Source of the DNA: Lepidurus packardi
Taxonomy: Eukaryota > Arthropoda > Branchiopoda > Notostraca > Triopsidae
Length of the DNA: 64,000 nucleotides
Assembly: GCA_023053545.1 (NCBI GenBank)
Contig: JAKZAN010000006.1
Span: forward strand, 9,580,351 to 9,644,350
Reading direction: 5' to 3'
This document shows positions 54,023-62,935 of the stretch, piece by piece. The translations under genes and the position numbers were made by a program. Numbering within the stretch: position 1 is the stretch's first letter; each line of letters starts with the position of its first letter. The notes beneath the pieces were generated by a model that searched no databases, was not told the DNA's origin, and saw only the letters and a program-made list of their open reading frames with translations.

Positions 54023-54312
54023 TTTTTCCACTAAAAATCACACAGCACAGAGGAAGCCTACACAAAGCCAGTGTATACGAAGCGCCCGTAAGCCACAACT
54101 CTAGCGCTGTTCCCGTTATTGACGTCACGGTTCTAGTGGCGGGAAAATTGCCAAAACTTCGCAAGCCAATAACTCGGAAACGGTTAGTCGGAAAAATTTG
54201 AAACAAATTTTCCCGTTCTTAGAATAATGTGTACAATAAAAATCCATCAAATATCAATACTCTATGTCCGAGGCGATTGCCCTTTAAGATGGGAAAACTA
54301 GGAATCCAGGGC

Positions 54313-54335
54313 GGGGGGGGGGGGGGGGGGGGGGG
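54313..54335. repeat. G23 homopolymer at the right end of the THAP/P2RX7 element
   Basis: Twenty-three G next to tataac; the mirrored left end has C8. Length is likely to be unstable or uncertain in assembly. Confidence 0.9.
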
Positions 54336-55065
54336 TATAACATAACAGTACCAAACTAGAAAAAGCGGCAGCTCATGGCTCTGTACTTTCCGAATTTATA
54401 AAAACATTCAGATAAACATAGGAAACTCCGAAAGAATAAACACCTTTCGTATCACTTACCTAAGAAATGTTAGCATTGTCTCTGAAAGCTTTCTTTCATC
54501 CTTTTCACGTCTGGCCTTTGCTAGTCTGTTCTCATGGCCAGACTTCTTTAATTTCTTACTAGTGCTATGGTGGGTTTCCATGGTTAAAGAAAATAGTTTA
54601 GTGCTGATTCTACGGATAGCAGGACGCAGAAAACATGCAATGCATTCTTTGTTATTGCAGGCAGTGACGACGAGTGCAGTGGGGAGGAGGGATCAACACA
54701 AAACATATTCACAATCAGAGCATACCGAGAGCTGCGCTTGCGCCTGTGCGATTCTGTCTTTGCGTCTTCCTCTTCAAAACTTGCTCAACGCTGTTGCTTG
54801 CCTCTGGCAGTCCCGAGCTCTGCATTTAGCAGGACACGCTTATTGCACTGGAGAGGGAATGACACAAGCTTGGTCTAGCGCCCTATGCTTTTTTATACAA
54901 GATAACTAGACTCTTTTGTGGCTCTAATGTCAATTTTAGTCATATTATGAGTTCCCGCCCTACTACAAATTTAGCGCCCTAAAGTTAGTTTGGCGCCCTT
55001 AATTTGGAAAATTTTGGTACGCACGTGCGTACTGTGCGTAATTCTAGTTACGCCACTGATGGAAG

Positions 55066-55404
55066 TGTATGGAAAAGAGGGTAAAATCCTATCAGTTGTC
55101 CAACACAGAAAACAGAGGGAATAGGCGAATTTAAAAGTTCTTTGTAAAATGTTGTATTGTAAAATACTTGTCAACGGATAAAAGGAGAGACGATAAAAAC
55201 AACTGACAGGACACAAGTTTCTAAAGATACTGGCCTGGATCCAAACGCAGCCTGCCTCAGAATACAATTTTGGGGACTTTTATACCCGTAAAATACGATA
55301 GAAATAGAAGTTTCTAGTTTTCCTTTTCGTCAACCTAACATACATGACAGAAACAGGTCATACAATACAATACACTGTTTTCACTACAAGACTTTTTTCC
55401 GACA
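55066..55404 (-). repeat. BEL-C 3' LTR
   Basis: 339 bp, matching 60693-61031. Downstream of the integrase end on the minus strand. Confidence 0.93.
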
Positions 55405-55427
55405 TTCTCCCGACCGCGAGATTAAGG

Positions 55428-57116
55428 CTAAACAGAGTTGTCCAAAATCTTCTTGATTCTTCTGGCTGCGTCAGTAGCGGCTTTACGGGTAGGACGGGCG
55501 TCTAATGAAGGGATTACTTCTTCCGGTTCTACAAATAATAACTCCAAAGGATAAAGTTTCGTAATAGGACGATTTGTGTAGCCGTTAGCCGTCTTAAGTT
55601 CCACGGCTCGAACTATTCCATCACGCCCGGGTAAAAGTCGAGTAATCCGTCCCATCTACCAAAACAGACGCTTGCCGTCTTCGTGAATGTGAACGATGTC
55701 ACCAACTCGGATGAAGTTAGATGCCGATGATTGTAGGTTCCCATGAGCTTTTCGAAGTGAGGTTAAATATTCCGTCTTCCAACGTTGCCAAAATTTACAC
55801 AGCAAATCTTGAATTCGCTTAACTGCTTTAGGGAAGTCGATGTTTGATTTGTAAGATGGATCTTTGAGAGTTTCATCGGATAGCGCTTCAAGAATAGGAA
55901 GATTCCTTCCATACAGTAGATGAGAAGGGGTAATAGGCTCGTTATCAAAGTCAGAAGTTGGAGCGGTCAAGGGGCGGTTATTCATCAAGGCTTCGATATT
56001 GCCAGAAAGGGTAACCAGTTCTTGTAAAGTGAGAATGGATCGTCCGAGACATTTACGCAGAGTAATTTTGACTAGTCCAATAAGTCGCTCCCAAAAACCG
56101 CCATACCAAGGCGCTCGCTTAGGGATATGCTTCCAAGTGATGTTACGGTGAGACAGAAAAGTTTCGGTTTGGGGACTTTGCTGAAAGGTCGACAAAATCC
56201 TACGGGTAAGGTCAAACGTAGAAGCATTATCTGACAACAATAACTTAGGACAGCCACGTCGATTGATAAATCGCTGAAGGATATGGAGAAAAGTGTCGGT
56301 TCGAAGATTTTCAATGACTTCAAGATGAATGGCTCGCGTTTTAGCGCACGTAAAGAGACACAGATAGACTTTCTGCTCTCCAGTAGATGAAGAGTTCCGT
56401 ACGAAGATAGGGCCAGCAAAATCAACGCCTGTTGCTTCAAATGGATCACCATCGGAAACACGGAAATCAGGAAGCGGGGGCGTAGCTTCAAGTTGGAAAG
56501 GCCGACCTTCTACGCGTTTACAAGTTACACAGTTTCGGACGAGTTTCTTAATTAGAGGCAGTGCAGCTGGAATCCAATACCTTTGACGAAGTAATATTAA
56601 GATATTGCTTGGATTCGCATGTAACGACCGTTCGTGAAAATCTCGAATAATCAAGGCAGGGATTAGACCTCGCTTCGGAAGGAGAATAGGATGCTTAGCG
56701 TCGAAAGGAAGTGTTGAGTTGTGTATACGCCCTTTGCATCGGATCAAGCCTCGAGGGTCCAAGTACAATCCTAATTGCCGGATGACGGGGTAAATAGACA
56801 GCGTTTTCTTATGGAGAGCTTGTTTTTCGTTTGGGAATTCTTGGTCTTGTAATAGACGAAGGACTCGAAAACGAGTGTCTTCAATTTCAGGGGCTGTTAA
56901 AGGACCACGTTTTCTAATACCATCCTTCGAACGGTGGATGAATCGAAAAAACCAAGACATTACGCGAAGAAGACGATTCCAGGAGCCAAAACGTGTGAAA
57001 ATTTCGATGTCAGTTTTTAGGGGATAACGGGGGGTTCTGAAGCGTGCAGAGCAAGAACTTGAATAGATGACAGTTGGTGTCTTTCGCGATAAAGTCCAAT
57101 AGGTCCATGGCGCCAA
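55428..57116 (-). pseudogene. BEL-C integrase part of pol, with one frameshift and one in-frame TAG
   Basis: The frame holds the H2C2 finger (HERSLHANPSN; CVTCKRVEGR), catalytic boxes GVDFAGPIFVR, LLSDNASTF and RAPWYGGFWERL, and the C-terminal core. It connects to the upstream pol frame by a one-base shift in the run gaaccccccgttatcccc (about 57018-57036). A TAG at 55656-55658 separates GKRLFW from MGRITRLLPGRDG; in relatives this box is continuous (W-x-L-G-R-I). After the TAG the same frame runs 75 codons. The integrase would insert BEL cDNA. Two single-base lesions in an element with matching LTRs could be real early decay or sequencing error. Confidence 0.85.
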
Positions 57117-60100
57117 AGGGAGGAATCCCGAAATTTCTTAAAAGTTGTTCCACGAGTAAGCAAGTCCGCTGGGTTATCTTCTGATTTGCAATGCAGGAAG
57201 CTAACAAGATGAGGTTTGACGTTAGTAGCAATTTCCGCTAAACGAGCTTCCACCGCTTTCTTGGGAGGTTTAGAGCCATTGAGCCAGTAAAGGACAATTT
57301 GAGAATCGGTCCAGATAAAAACGGGGGATTGCTCTAGAAAGGGAAGAGTGCCTTTAAGGTAGCTCAATAGTCGTGATCCAACAAGTACGGCCAAAAGTTC
57401 AAGGTGCGGTAACGTGAGTTCCTTAAGTGGGGATACTCTTGTTCGGGAAATCAAGTACGAGGACTCTTTTGAATTGACCAGGTAAGCCGCCGCGCCATAC
57501 GCTCGTAAGCTAGCGTCGCAAAAAATATGTAGTTCAGGAACTTCTGACGAAACGCTGAAATATTTGCGAGCAAGGGACAATTCACCAATTTGGGTTAGGT
57601 CTTTTCCGATGGACTTCCATTGTTTGAAGATATCTGCAGGTAAGGGAGTGTCCCAATCAAGCTTAGTTTTCCAAACGTCTTGCATAAGGATTTTTGCTGA
57701 GATAACTAAGGGGTTCAAATAGCCGATTGGGTCGAAGATCTTGCTTATATTCTTCAATAGTAGACGCTTCGTTAAAGGTCCGTCGGAAAGAGCTTCAAAA
57801 TTGGGATAGGCAAGGGAGTCTTCTTTCGGGTTCCACAAGAGACCTAACGTCTTCACGACAGGGGATTTTGCGTTAGTTTGCTCTTCAATGGTAAGCTGTC
57901 GAAGTCGAAAGTTGTTTGTACTCCAATCACGAAGATTTAGTTTCGCATCGCTAAATAATCGCCGGGATTCGTTGTAATCTTGAATAAGTTGAATCTCGTT
58001 GTCGGTACCCATAATGACGTTGTCTACGTACAGGTTGTTCTTCAAATTCTTCGCGAGTGGGGAATTCGAGGAGGAAAGGTGGAAGTCCAATACGGAAAGT
58101 AAGATGAAGGGTGAACATGTAGCGCCGAAAAGAATTACTTTGAAACGATAGGTTTTCATGGGGGATTTAGGATCTTGCGAGTTTTCTGGCCACAAAAAGC
58201 GCACAAAGTCTCGATCCCGTTCGCCGAGGGAAACGTTAAGGAATGCCTTTTCGATATCACTTGTGTAGGCGTATTGATGAACTCGAAAGCGAAGAATAAT
58301 ACCGCAGAGATCGATTTGTAAGGGAGGGCCGGCTTCCAAACAATCGTTCAGGCTTGGGGAACTATTTGACGCTTTGGCAGAGCAGTCAAACACAATTCGC
58401 AAAGGGGTCGTACTAGATTCCTTTAAAACATACCGATGTGGGAGATAATGAATACCGGATATATCCATATGGGCCGTAGAAGAGATTGGTTCAATAAAAC
58501 CGCGTAGTTCGTAGTCCGTCAGGACAGCTTGATATTGGTTCAAAAGATTTGGGTTGTTTCGTAAGCGTTCAAGGAGTTTAGTAGTCCGGGCCAAAGTGGG
58601 GAAATAATTATCGGGTAAAACAGGGTGGTCCTGCTTCCATGGTAGATTAGCGACATACCGTCTATCGGGTAAACGTGAGATTTGAGTAGCCTGGTAAGTC
58701 TGAAGATAGGTTCGATCATCTTGAGCATTCGAAGTAATTCCAATTGATTCAAGTTTCCAAAAACGTTCGATAGATGGTTCTTCCAGTCCAAGGGTGAGTA
58801 GAGTAGGGTTAACAGAACTATCGGAGTTCTGCCAGGTAGGGCCCGATAGGACATAACCGAGTTTGGTTTTCAAAGCCGTTGGGCCAGGTCCGGTGATAGA
58901 TTCATTTTCCATAAACTGATAGAGAAAATCCGCTCCAATGAGCAGGTCCACTTCGAAATTAGTTTTACCGATGAAGGGGTCGGCCAAAGGGAGTTGTTTA
59001 AGATAGGGAAAATTCTCGACTTTAAAGGGTCGAAAATCCAGAGGGAACACAATTTCCGGGACCACGGAAACCACAATGCGAATCTTCGTATTAGACTTCG
59101 TTACAACGTCAAGGTCAGTAATCCCGATGTAACTGGTACAAGGAGGGGCTCCAAAGGAATTGATAGTTGTGAGAGTCTTAGTTCTTGGTTCGCAATTTAA
59201 TCGTCGTAAGAGCTTGCTAGTCGCGAATGACCTTTGGGCTCCACTGTCGAATAAAATCCGTGCCGAAACAATTTTGTTCTCGACTTGTACCGGAGCGACA
59301 GCCGTTTGCAATAAAACAACGTTAGTCTTGGGACTGGTTGCCAGGGACATACAAGTTTCAGAGATAGGAACTATCGAAGGGTTATCCGCTAGGGGCGCAG
59401 GGATCAGATTAGCTTGAGATGGATGGAGACTAGTATGATGGATTCCACCACATAGTCGACATTTAAATGAGGACTTGCAATCCGATGCTTTAAAATGACC
59501 AGAGTTGGTGAGGCAGTTAAGGCATAAGCCTTTCTTTAAGGCGATTTCTTTACGTCGTTCGGGGGTAGAGTACGTAGGGCATTCGTGGGGTTTGTGCTCT
59601 TCTTTACAAAAGGGACACCTGGGTTTGAAATGCTTGTCTTGTGTGAAGTTTACCAGAGCTGAAGCCGAAGGGTTCCGTTGAGTGAATCGGGGTTTGGATT
59701 TTTCGTCAGGGTCACTACGGAGAGGGGATTTAAAGGAACATTGAAGTACGTCGATTTCCAGTTGAAGGGCTTTCCGAAGGGGTTCTAGTTTCCAATCGGT
59801 GGTACCATGCATTCGATTTAGAGTTCGACGTAATTCCAAGGGTAGCTTATCGAGAAGGGCACAAACTAAAATATCGCCATACGAGTCTGCAGAATGATTT
59901 AAAGCTGCCAAAGATCGGATATGGGTGTCAAGGGCTAAGGAAAAAACGTTCAAACTGCCTGCGGTGTATTCGGGCTTCTTAAGTTCGTAAAGAGCTTTCA
60001 GATGAGCGTTAACGATTCTCTGTGGCTTGCCATATCGTTCTTTCAAAAGGTCGATTGCATGGGCGTAGTTGTCATTAGTTGTAGATAGACCAGCGAGTAC

Positions 60101-60661
60101 GTCTTTGGGTTCGCCTTTAAGCTGACCAAGGAGATAATGGAACTTATGGACTGGTGTCATCCTCGGCTCCGAGTCAATTTGTGCTTCGAATGCGTCCCAA
60201 AAAGATTGCCATTCCAACACGTTACCATCAAAAATAGGGAGTTGAATTTGGGGAAGCTTGACTTTAACAGATACAGGGATTGGGGTTACCGGAGTTGGAT
60301 TAACGTAAGTCGAAGGAGAAGATGTCGAGGGACATTGACTAATTTGGGAAGCGGATGTTGAATTTTGTAAGAGATTAATTCTACGTTGTAGATCGATGTT
60401 AAAGCTCTCAAATGTAACGTGGTAGTCAATTATGGACTCCTCTTCGGCATCTGCGTCATCGCCATCAGGAAAGAGATTAAGGAGTTTGGAGTCAAGATCT
60501 TGAATTTCCTTGTATTTGAAACGAAGTGACGTCAACGCGCTGCCAAGCAAAGCTATCTTCTCAGCCGGGTCCACCATGGTTGTTAGCTCTGCTTCCATCT
60601 TCTTCTGTAATCGAGTAACGGTTGCGCGAAGAGTACCACGGGATCTCTTCAGATCGTTCAT
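57017..60661 (-). CDS. BEL-C gag-protease-RT-RNase H polyprotein
   Basis: ATG 60661 (MNDLKRSRGTLRATVTRLQ) follows the primer-binding site. 1,214 codons: an N-terminal coiled segment; gag core (LPQIQLPIFDGNVLEWQSFW, about 130); zinc knuckles (CPFCKEEHKPHEC about 353; GLCLNCLTN; CRLCGGIHH); an aspartic protease of the BEL type (ILFDSGAQRSF, about 472); RT (LRIVFDCSAKA, YVDNVIMGTD about 878); RNase H (LHIFCDASLRAYGAAAY about 1045; FIWTDSQIVLYWL). All expected domains except integrase lie in one frame. Protein products assemble particles, cut the polyprotein and make cDNA. Confidence 0.93.
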   Translation of the reverse strand: MNDLKRSRGTLRATVTRLQKKMEAELTTMVDPAEKIALLGSALTSLRFKYKEIQDLDSKLLNLFPDGDDADAEEESIIDYHVTFESFNIDLQRRINLLQNSTSASQISQCPSTSSPSTYVNPTPVTPIPVSVKVKLPQIQLPIFDGNVLEWQSFWDAFEAQIDSEPRMTPVHKFHYLLGQLKGEPKDVLAGLSTTNDNYAHAIDLLKERYGKPQRIVNAHLKALYELKKPEYTAGSLNVFSLALDTHIRSLAALNHSADSYGDILVCALLDKLPLELRRTLNRMHGTTDWKLEPLRKALQLEIDVLQCSFKSPLRSDPDEKSKPRFTQRNPSASALVNFTQDKHFKPRCPFCKEEHKPHECPTYSTPERRKEIALKKGLCLNCLTNSGHFKASDCKSSFKCRLCGGIHHTSLHPSQANLIPAPLADNPSIVPISETCMSLATSPKTNVVLLQTAVAPVQVENKIVSARILFDSGAQRSFATSKLLRRLNCEPRTKTLTTINSFGAPPCTSYIGITDLDVVTKSNTKIRIVVSVVPEIVFPLDFRPFKVENFPYLKQLPLADPFIGKTNFEVDLLIGADFLYQFMENESITGPGPTALKTKLGYVLSGPTWQNSDSSVNPTLLTLGLEEPSIERFWKLESIGITSNAQDDRTYLQTYQATQISRLPDRRYVANLPWKQDHPVLPDNYFPTLARTTKLLERLRNNPNLLNQYQAVLTDYELRGFIEPISSTAHMDISGIHYLPHRYVLKESSTTPLRIVFDCSAKASNSSPSLNDCLEAGPPLQIDLCGIILRFRVHQYAYTSDIEKAFLNVSLGERDRDFVRFLWPENSQDPKSPMKTYRFKVILFGATCSPFILLSVLDFHLSSSNSPLAKNLKNNLYVDNVIMGTDNEIQLIQDYNESRRLFSDAKLNLRDWSTNNFRLRQLTIEEQTNAKSPVVKTLGLLWNPKEDSLAYPNFEALSDGPLTKRLLLKNISKIFDPIGYLNPLVISAKILMQDVWKTKLDWDTPLPADIFKQWKSIGKDLTQIGELSLARKYFSVSSEVPELHIFCDASLRAYGAAAYLVNSKESSYLISRTRVSPLKELTLPHLELLAVLVGSRLLSYLKGTLPFLEQSPVFIWTDSQIVLYWLNGSKPPKKAVEARLAEIATNVKPHLVSFLHCKSEDNPADLLTRGTTFKKFRDSSLWRHGPIGLYRERHQLSSIQVLALHASEPPVIP

Positions 60662-60668
60662 CTTGGTT

Positions 60669-60686
60669 ATCCTGGTCACGGCACCA
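60669..60686 (-). promoter_or_regulatory. BEL-C primer-binding site
   Basis: tggtgccgtgaccaggat on the minus strand, six bases inside the 5' LTR and identical to the BEL-A site. Confidence 0.85.
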
Positions 60687-60692
60687 GAAAAA

Positions 60693-61031
60693 TGTATGGA
60701 AAAGAGGGTAAAATCCTATCAGTTGTCCAACACAGAAAACAGAGGGAATAGGCGAATTTAAAAGTTCTTTGTAAAATGTTGTATTGTAAAATACTTGTCA
60801 ACGGATAAAAGGAGAGACGATAAAAACAACTGACAGGACACAAGTTTCTAAAGATACTGGCCTGGATCCAAACGCAGCCTGCCTCAGAATACAATTTTGG
60901 GGACTTTTATACCCGTAAAATACGATAGAAATAGAAGTTTCTAGTTTTCCTTTTCGTCAACCTAACATACATGACAGAAACAGGTCATACAATACAATAC
61001 ACTGTTTTCACTACAAGACTTTTTTCCGACA
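60693..61031 (-). repeat. BEL-C 5' LTR
   Basis: 339 bp, matching 55066-55404. As the upstream LTR on the minus strand it should carry the promoter. Confidence 0.93.
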
Positions 61032-61036
61032 GGAAG

Positions 61037-62020
61037 GCACACATTAACGACAAAGGGCTACGTAAGGGTGAGGAGAAATTATAAATGTTGAGAAACGTGA
61101 GAATCTCTTGCTTCTTAAAAAGTGGTAAATAATATAGCTATGATAAAAGATACAACATGTATCCTATCTGTGCCCGACTGATGATAGTTTTAGCCGCTAA
61201 AGCGAAAACGAAAGAAAAAAAGGAATACTATCCTCGTCTATTTCCATCCAGTTCGATTTCTTGATCACTGGACTTCTCAAATCGTCAAAATAGGTTATCC
61301 GCACAAAAGGAATGAGGACGGATGCTTTGACATTCGCCGGTCGTGCCCCTTTAGTACTGAGACGCGAGCGTTCCCCTGCAGGTGCACTTTTCGCTGTCAC
61401 TATAGGGAAGGGCATATCTGACCAAAAGACTGGACCGCTCCTTATGATTTACAACTGCATGCCAAAAAATATCCATGTTCGCAAATAGCTCTTCAAACAT
61501 CCAAGGACCTACGGTTTTACGCCTAACAAAGACAGGGACAGAGGGCAAACACACTGACCGTCCGCTCTATCAACATTTTTGCTCGCCGTATGCAAGCTCA
61601 GAAAGACCGTGGCCTAGTGTCAATACTGATAGCTTTCAAAACTAAAGGCCCAAAACGGTCATGCAATTGACCTTCTTCTCGGAGGTACGGCCTAATCGTA
61701 TTCCCTCGCTGTCAAGCTGTCGATGTCGTACTCACCACCCATTTTACATGAGGGGATGCCTCCCGCTTCCAAATAAATACAAGGTTTTTTTCGAATGAGT
61801 TTTCTCGATGTTCCCAAAAACAGTTACGGTGCTTATTTACAATCCCTAGCTACGCCGCTGGCGCCTATGACAGTCTCCGCCACACAGCACTTACTTCAGC
61901 ATCTCTTTTGCTTATCTGCTGCGTCACTATATTTAGTAATGTAACGAATCCTTCGCTCCTTTCTTGGAATATTACCTTTTATTTCCTTAAACATGTAAGT
62001 ATATTCTATACTATACTGAT
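61037..62020. other. Unassigned stretch right of the nested elements
   Basis: Holds the second copy of the 77-bp repeat (61844-61920) but no gene I can support. Confidence 0.4.
61844..61920. repeat. 77-bp dispersed repeat, copy 2
   Basis: Identical to 39873-39949, from ccctagctacgccgctgg to cttatctgct. Confidence 0.85.
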
Positions 62021-62130
62021 TGTATTAATATATTATGTTATTATTATATTTATATGTTATTATTATGTTATTAGCATATTTATATGTTATTATGATGTTA
62101 TATGATGTTATATTATGTTATTTTTTATGT
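62017..62130. repeat. AT-rich simple repeat
   Basis: Imperfect copies of atgttattat and relatives, upstream of the Nanos region. Confidence 0.75.
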
Positions 62131-62157
62131 GTGCGGGCGAAAAGACGTGCAAGTTAA

Positions 62158-62601
62158 TTGTTGGTTGATATTATACTATTTTTTTTGAAATTTTTTTTAA
62201 AGACACAAAGGAGCTCTTCTCTTTCTAGGGACGGTCAACACCTAGCCCATATATTAAACTTCAGGCAACTTTTTCCCTCAAACCCTAGCTTGGCGGAAGA
62301 TTTTTTTCGCCTCTTCATGACCCATATCGACTCCAATGCAAGCAAAACAGCAGTTGCTGCCACAACCATTGGTACATTCATAGGCAAGGACATGAAGCCA
62401 ATCTTGAATGCTGCCAGCACCAACATGCTTTGTCCGTTATTAGAAGAATTTCGTAGCTTGGGGCGGGATCCCGAGTATTGCCCCTATTACCTAAACACTA
62501 CACAAAACAACTTAGGACCAGTAGGGCGTCCGATATTCAAAAAGAAGCCCAAGAATGCCCGCCTTCAAATCTTGGTATGTTCCTATTTCAATTGTATATA
62601 G
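62158..62601 (+). CDS. Uncharacterised frame upstream of nanos (candidate 5' exon or decayed paralogue)
   Basis: An open frame of about 147 codons; the plausible protein part is from about 62230 (HLAHILNFRQLFPSNPSLA; FFRLFMTHIDSN). It has no clear domain. Its 3' end (gggcgtccgatattcaaaaa, cccaagaa, aaatcttggtatgttcc) resembles the end of the Nanos exon (62859-62935) at DNA level. The ATCTTG-GTATGT junction could be a splice donor, but joining it to the Nanos exon does not keep the Nanos frame with the obvious acceptor. It may be a first exon, an alternative last exon, or a duplicated relic. Confidence 0.35.
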   Translation: MLVDIILFFLKFFLKTQRSSSLSRDGQHLAHILNFRQLFPSNPSLAEDFFRLFMTHIDSNASKTAVAATTIGTFIGKDMKPILNAASTNMLCPLLEEFRSLGRDPEYCPYYLNTTQNNLGPVGRPIFKKKPKNARLQILVCSYFNCI

Positions 62602-62613
62602 GTTGTAGCAGTT

Positions 62614-62901
62614 ATGAGAAGCAATTTTTTTAGCCCTGTTCTTCCTCAGAAATGCGGTTTCTGTAAGAATAATGGTGAAACAGAGAATGTATATGCCAGC
62701 CATGTGCTCAAGGATTATGAGACCAAGAAAATTTGCTGCCCTATTCTACGCTCATACATGTGCCCGTTGTGCGGTTCAACAGGCGACAACGCCCACACTA
62801 TCAAGTACTGCCCCCTAAACCAAGACGAAATAGATCATGCGCTAATTCGGTGCTTGAATGGGCGTCCGATTAAAAAAAAATCCCAAGAAAGTAAGCGATG
62901 A
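62614..62901 (+). CDS. nanos: Nanos-type zinc-finger protein (exon)
   Basis: The frame MRSNFFSPVLPQKCGFC... holds both Nanos CCHC fingers in exact spacing: C-x2-C-x12-H-x10-C (CGFCKNN; ASHVLKD; ICCPILR) and C-x2-C-x7-H-x4-C (CPLCGSTGDNAHTIKYC). Nanos binds mRNA with Pumilio and recruits CCR4-NOT to repress translation in germ cells. An in-frame TAG lies 15 bp before ATG 62614, so the protein starts here or, more likely, the exon is spliced to an upstream exon (an AG follows tttttt at about 62632). The C-terminal tail is basic (GRPIKKKSQESKR) and short. The domain is complete and its key residues intact. Confidence 0.85.
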   Translation: MRSNFFSPVLPQKCGFCKNNGETENVYASHVLKDYETKKICCPILRSYMCPLCGSTGDNAHTIKYCPLNQDEIDHALIRCLNGRPIKKKSQESKR

Positions 62902-62935
62902 AATCTTGGTGTGTTCCCAATGATTGTAATCAAGA

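Larger units (their letters stand above)
43966..54335. mobile_element. THAP-transposase/P2RX7-like element (about 4.7 kb plus a 5.65-kb insertion)
   Basis: Bounded by a C8 run at 43966 and a G23 run ending 54335, each flanked by tata in mirror image (gttata-CCCC...GGGG-tataac). A TATA/TA duplication is likely; the exact superfamily rule is uncertain. It carries two convergent genes: a P2RX7-like ORF (plus) and a THAP-domain DDE transposase (minus) with GGDGRADSPGH and LVTDRHPQV motifs. It sits in the intron of the outer hAT transposase and is itself interrupted at 44656. Confidence 0.65.
41440..54581 (-). pseudogene. hAT transposase, ZMYM1-like (TTF zinc finger), split and frameshifted
   Basis: Exon 1 (54460-54581, ATG 54581, METHHSTSKKLKKSGHENR) ends at a GTAAGT donor. 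Exon 2 starts at 43894 after an AG; the phase fits. Between them lies the nested 10.4-kb element, inside the intron. Exon 2 holds a TTF-type finger (DFLSTYKWLRYSNMLDGCFC, CVACFLF), the catalytic region (FGLIADETPDVSRIEQVSLS, YDKGANMSGKFKGVQ, CLAHGLN) and the hAT C-terminal region (TAERSFSTLKRLKTWLRNTM). One frameshift lies near 43085-43100 and another near 41538, so the protein is broken. ZMYM1-like hATs move by cut and paste. Confidence 0.82.
41144..55058 (-). mobile_element. Outer hAT element (13.9 kb including nested insertions)
   Basis: Ends are cagtggcgtaacc (41144) and the inverse agttacgccactg (to 55058), with shared sub-terminal ggtacgcac. The left flank is atggaagg (41136-41143). The right flank reads atggaag and is then split by BEL-C; with BEL-C and its ggaag duplication removed it reads atggaagg, a perfect 8-bp hAT duplication. 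The hAT proper is about 3.5 kb; the rest is the element at 43966-54335. Confidence 0.88.
55066..61031 (-). mobile_element. BEL/Pao LTR retrotransposon BEL-C (5.97 kb)
   Basis: Two LTRs of 339 bp (55066-55404 and 60693-61031) appear identical by eye. They begin TGTCGG and end CATACA on the minus strand. The 5-bp duplication ggaag flanks the element (55061-55065 and 61032-61036). Between LTRs: primer-binding site, gag-protease-RT-RNase H frame, integrase frame. Matching LTRs indicate a recent insertion. It sits inside the target duplication of the outer hAT. Confidence 0.95.

Noticed and set aside
55060-61040. Segmental duplication between 55.07-55.40 and 60.69-61.03 kb
   Set aside because: Ends, size, primer-binding site and 5-bp target duplication show these are the LTRs of one retrotransposon.
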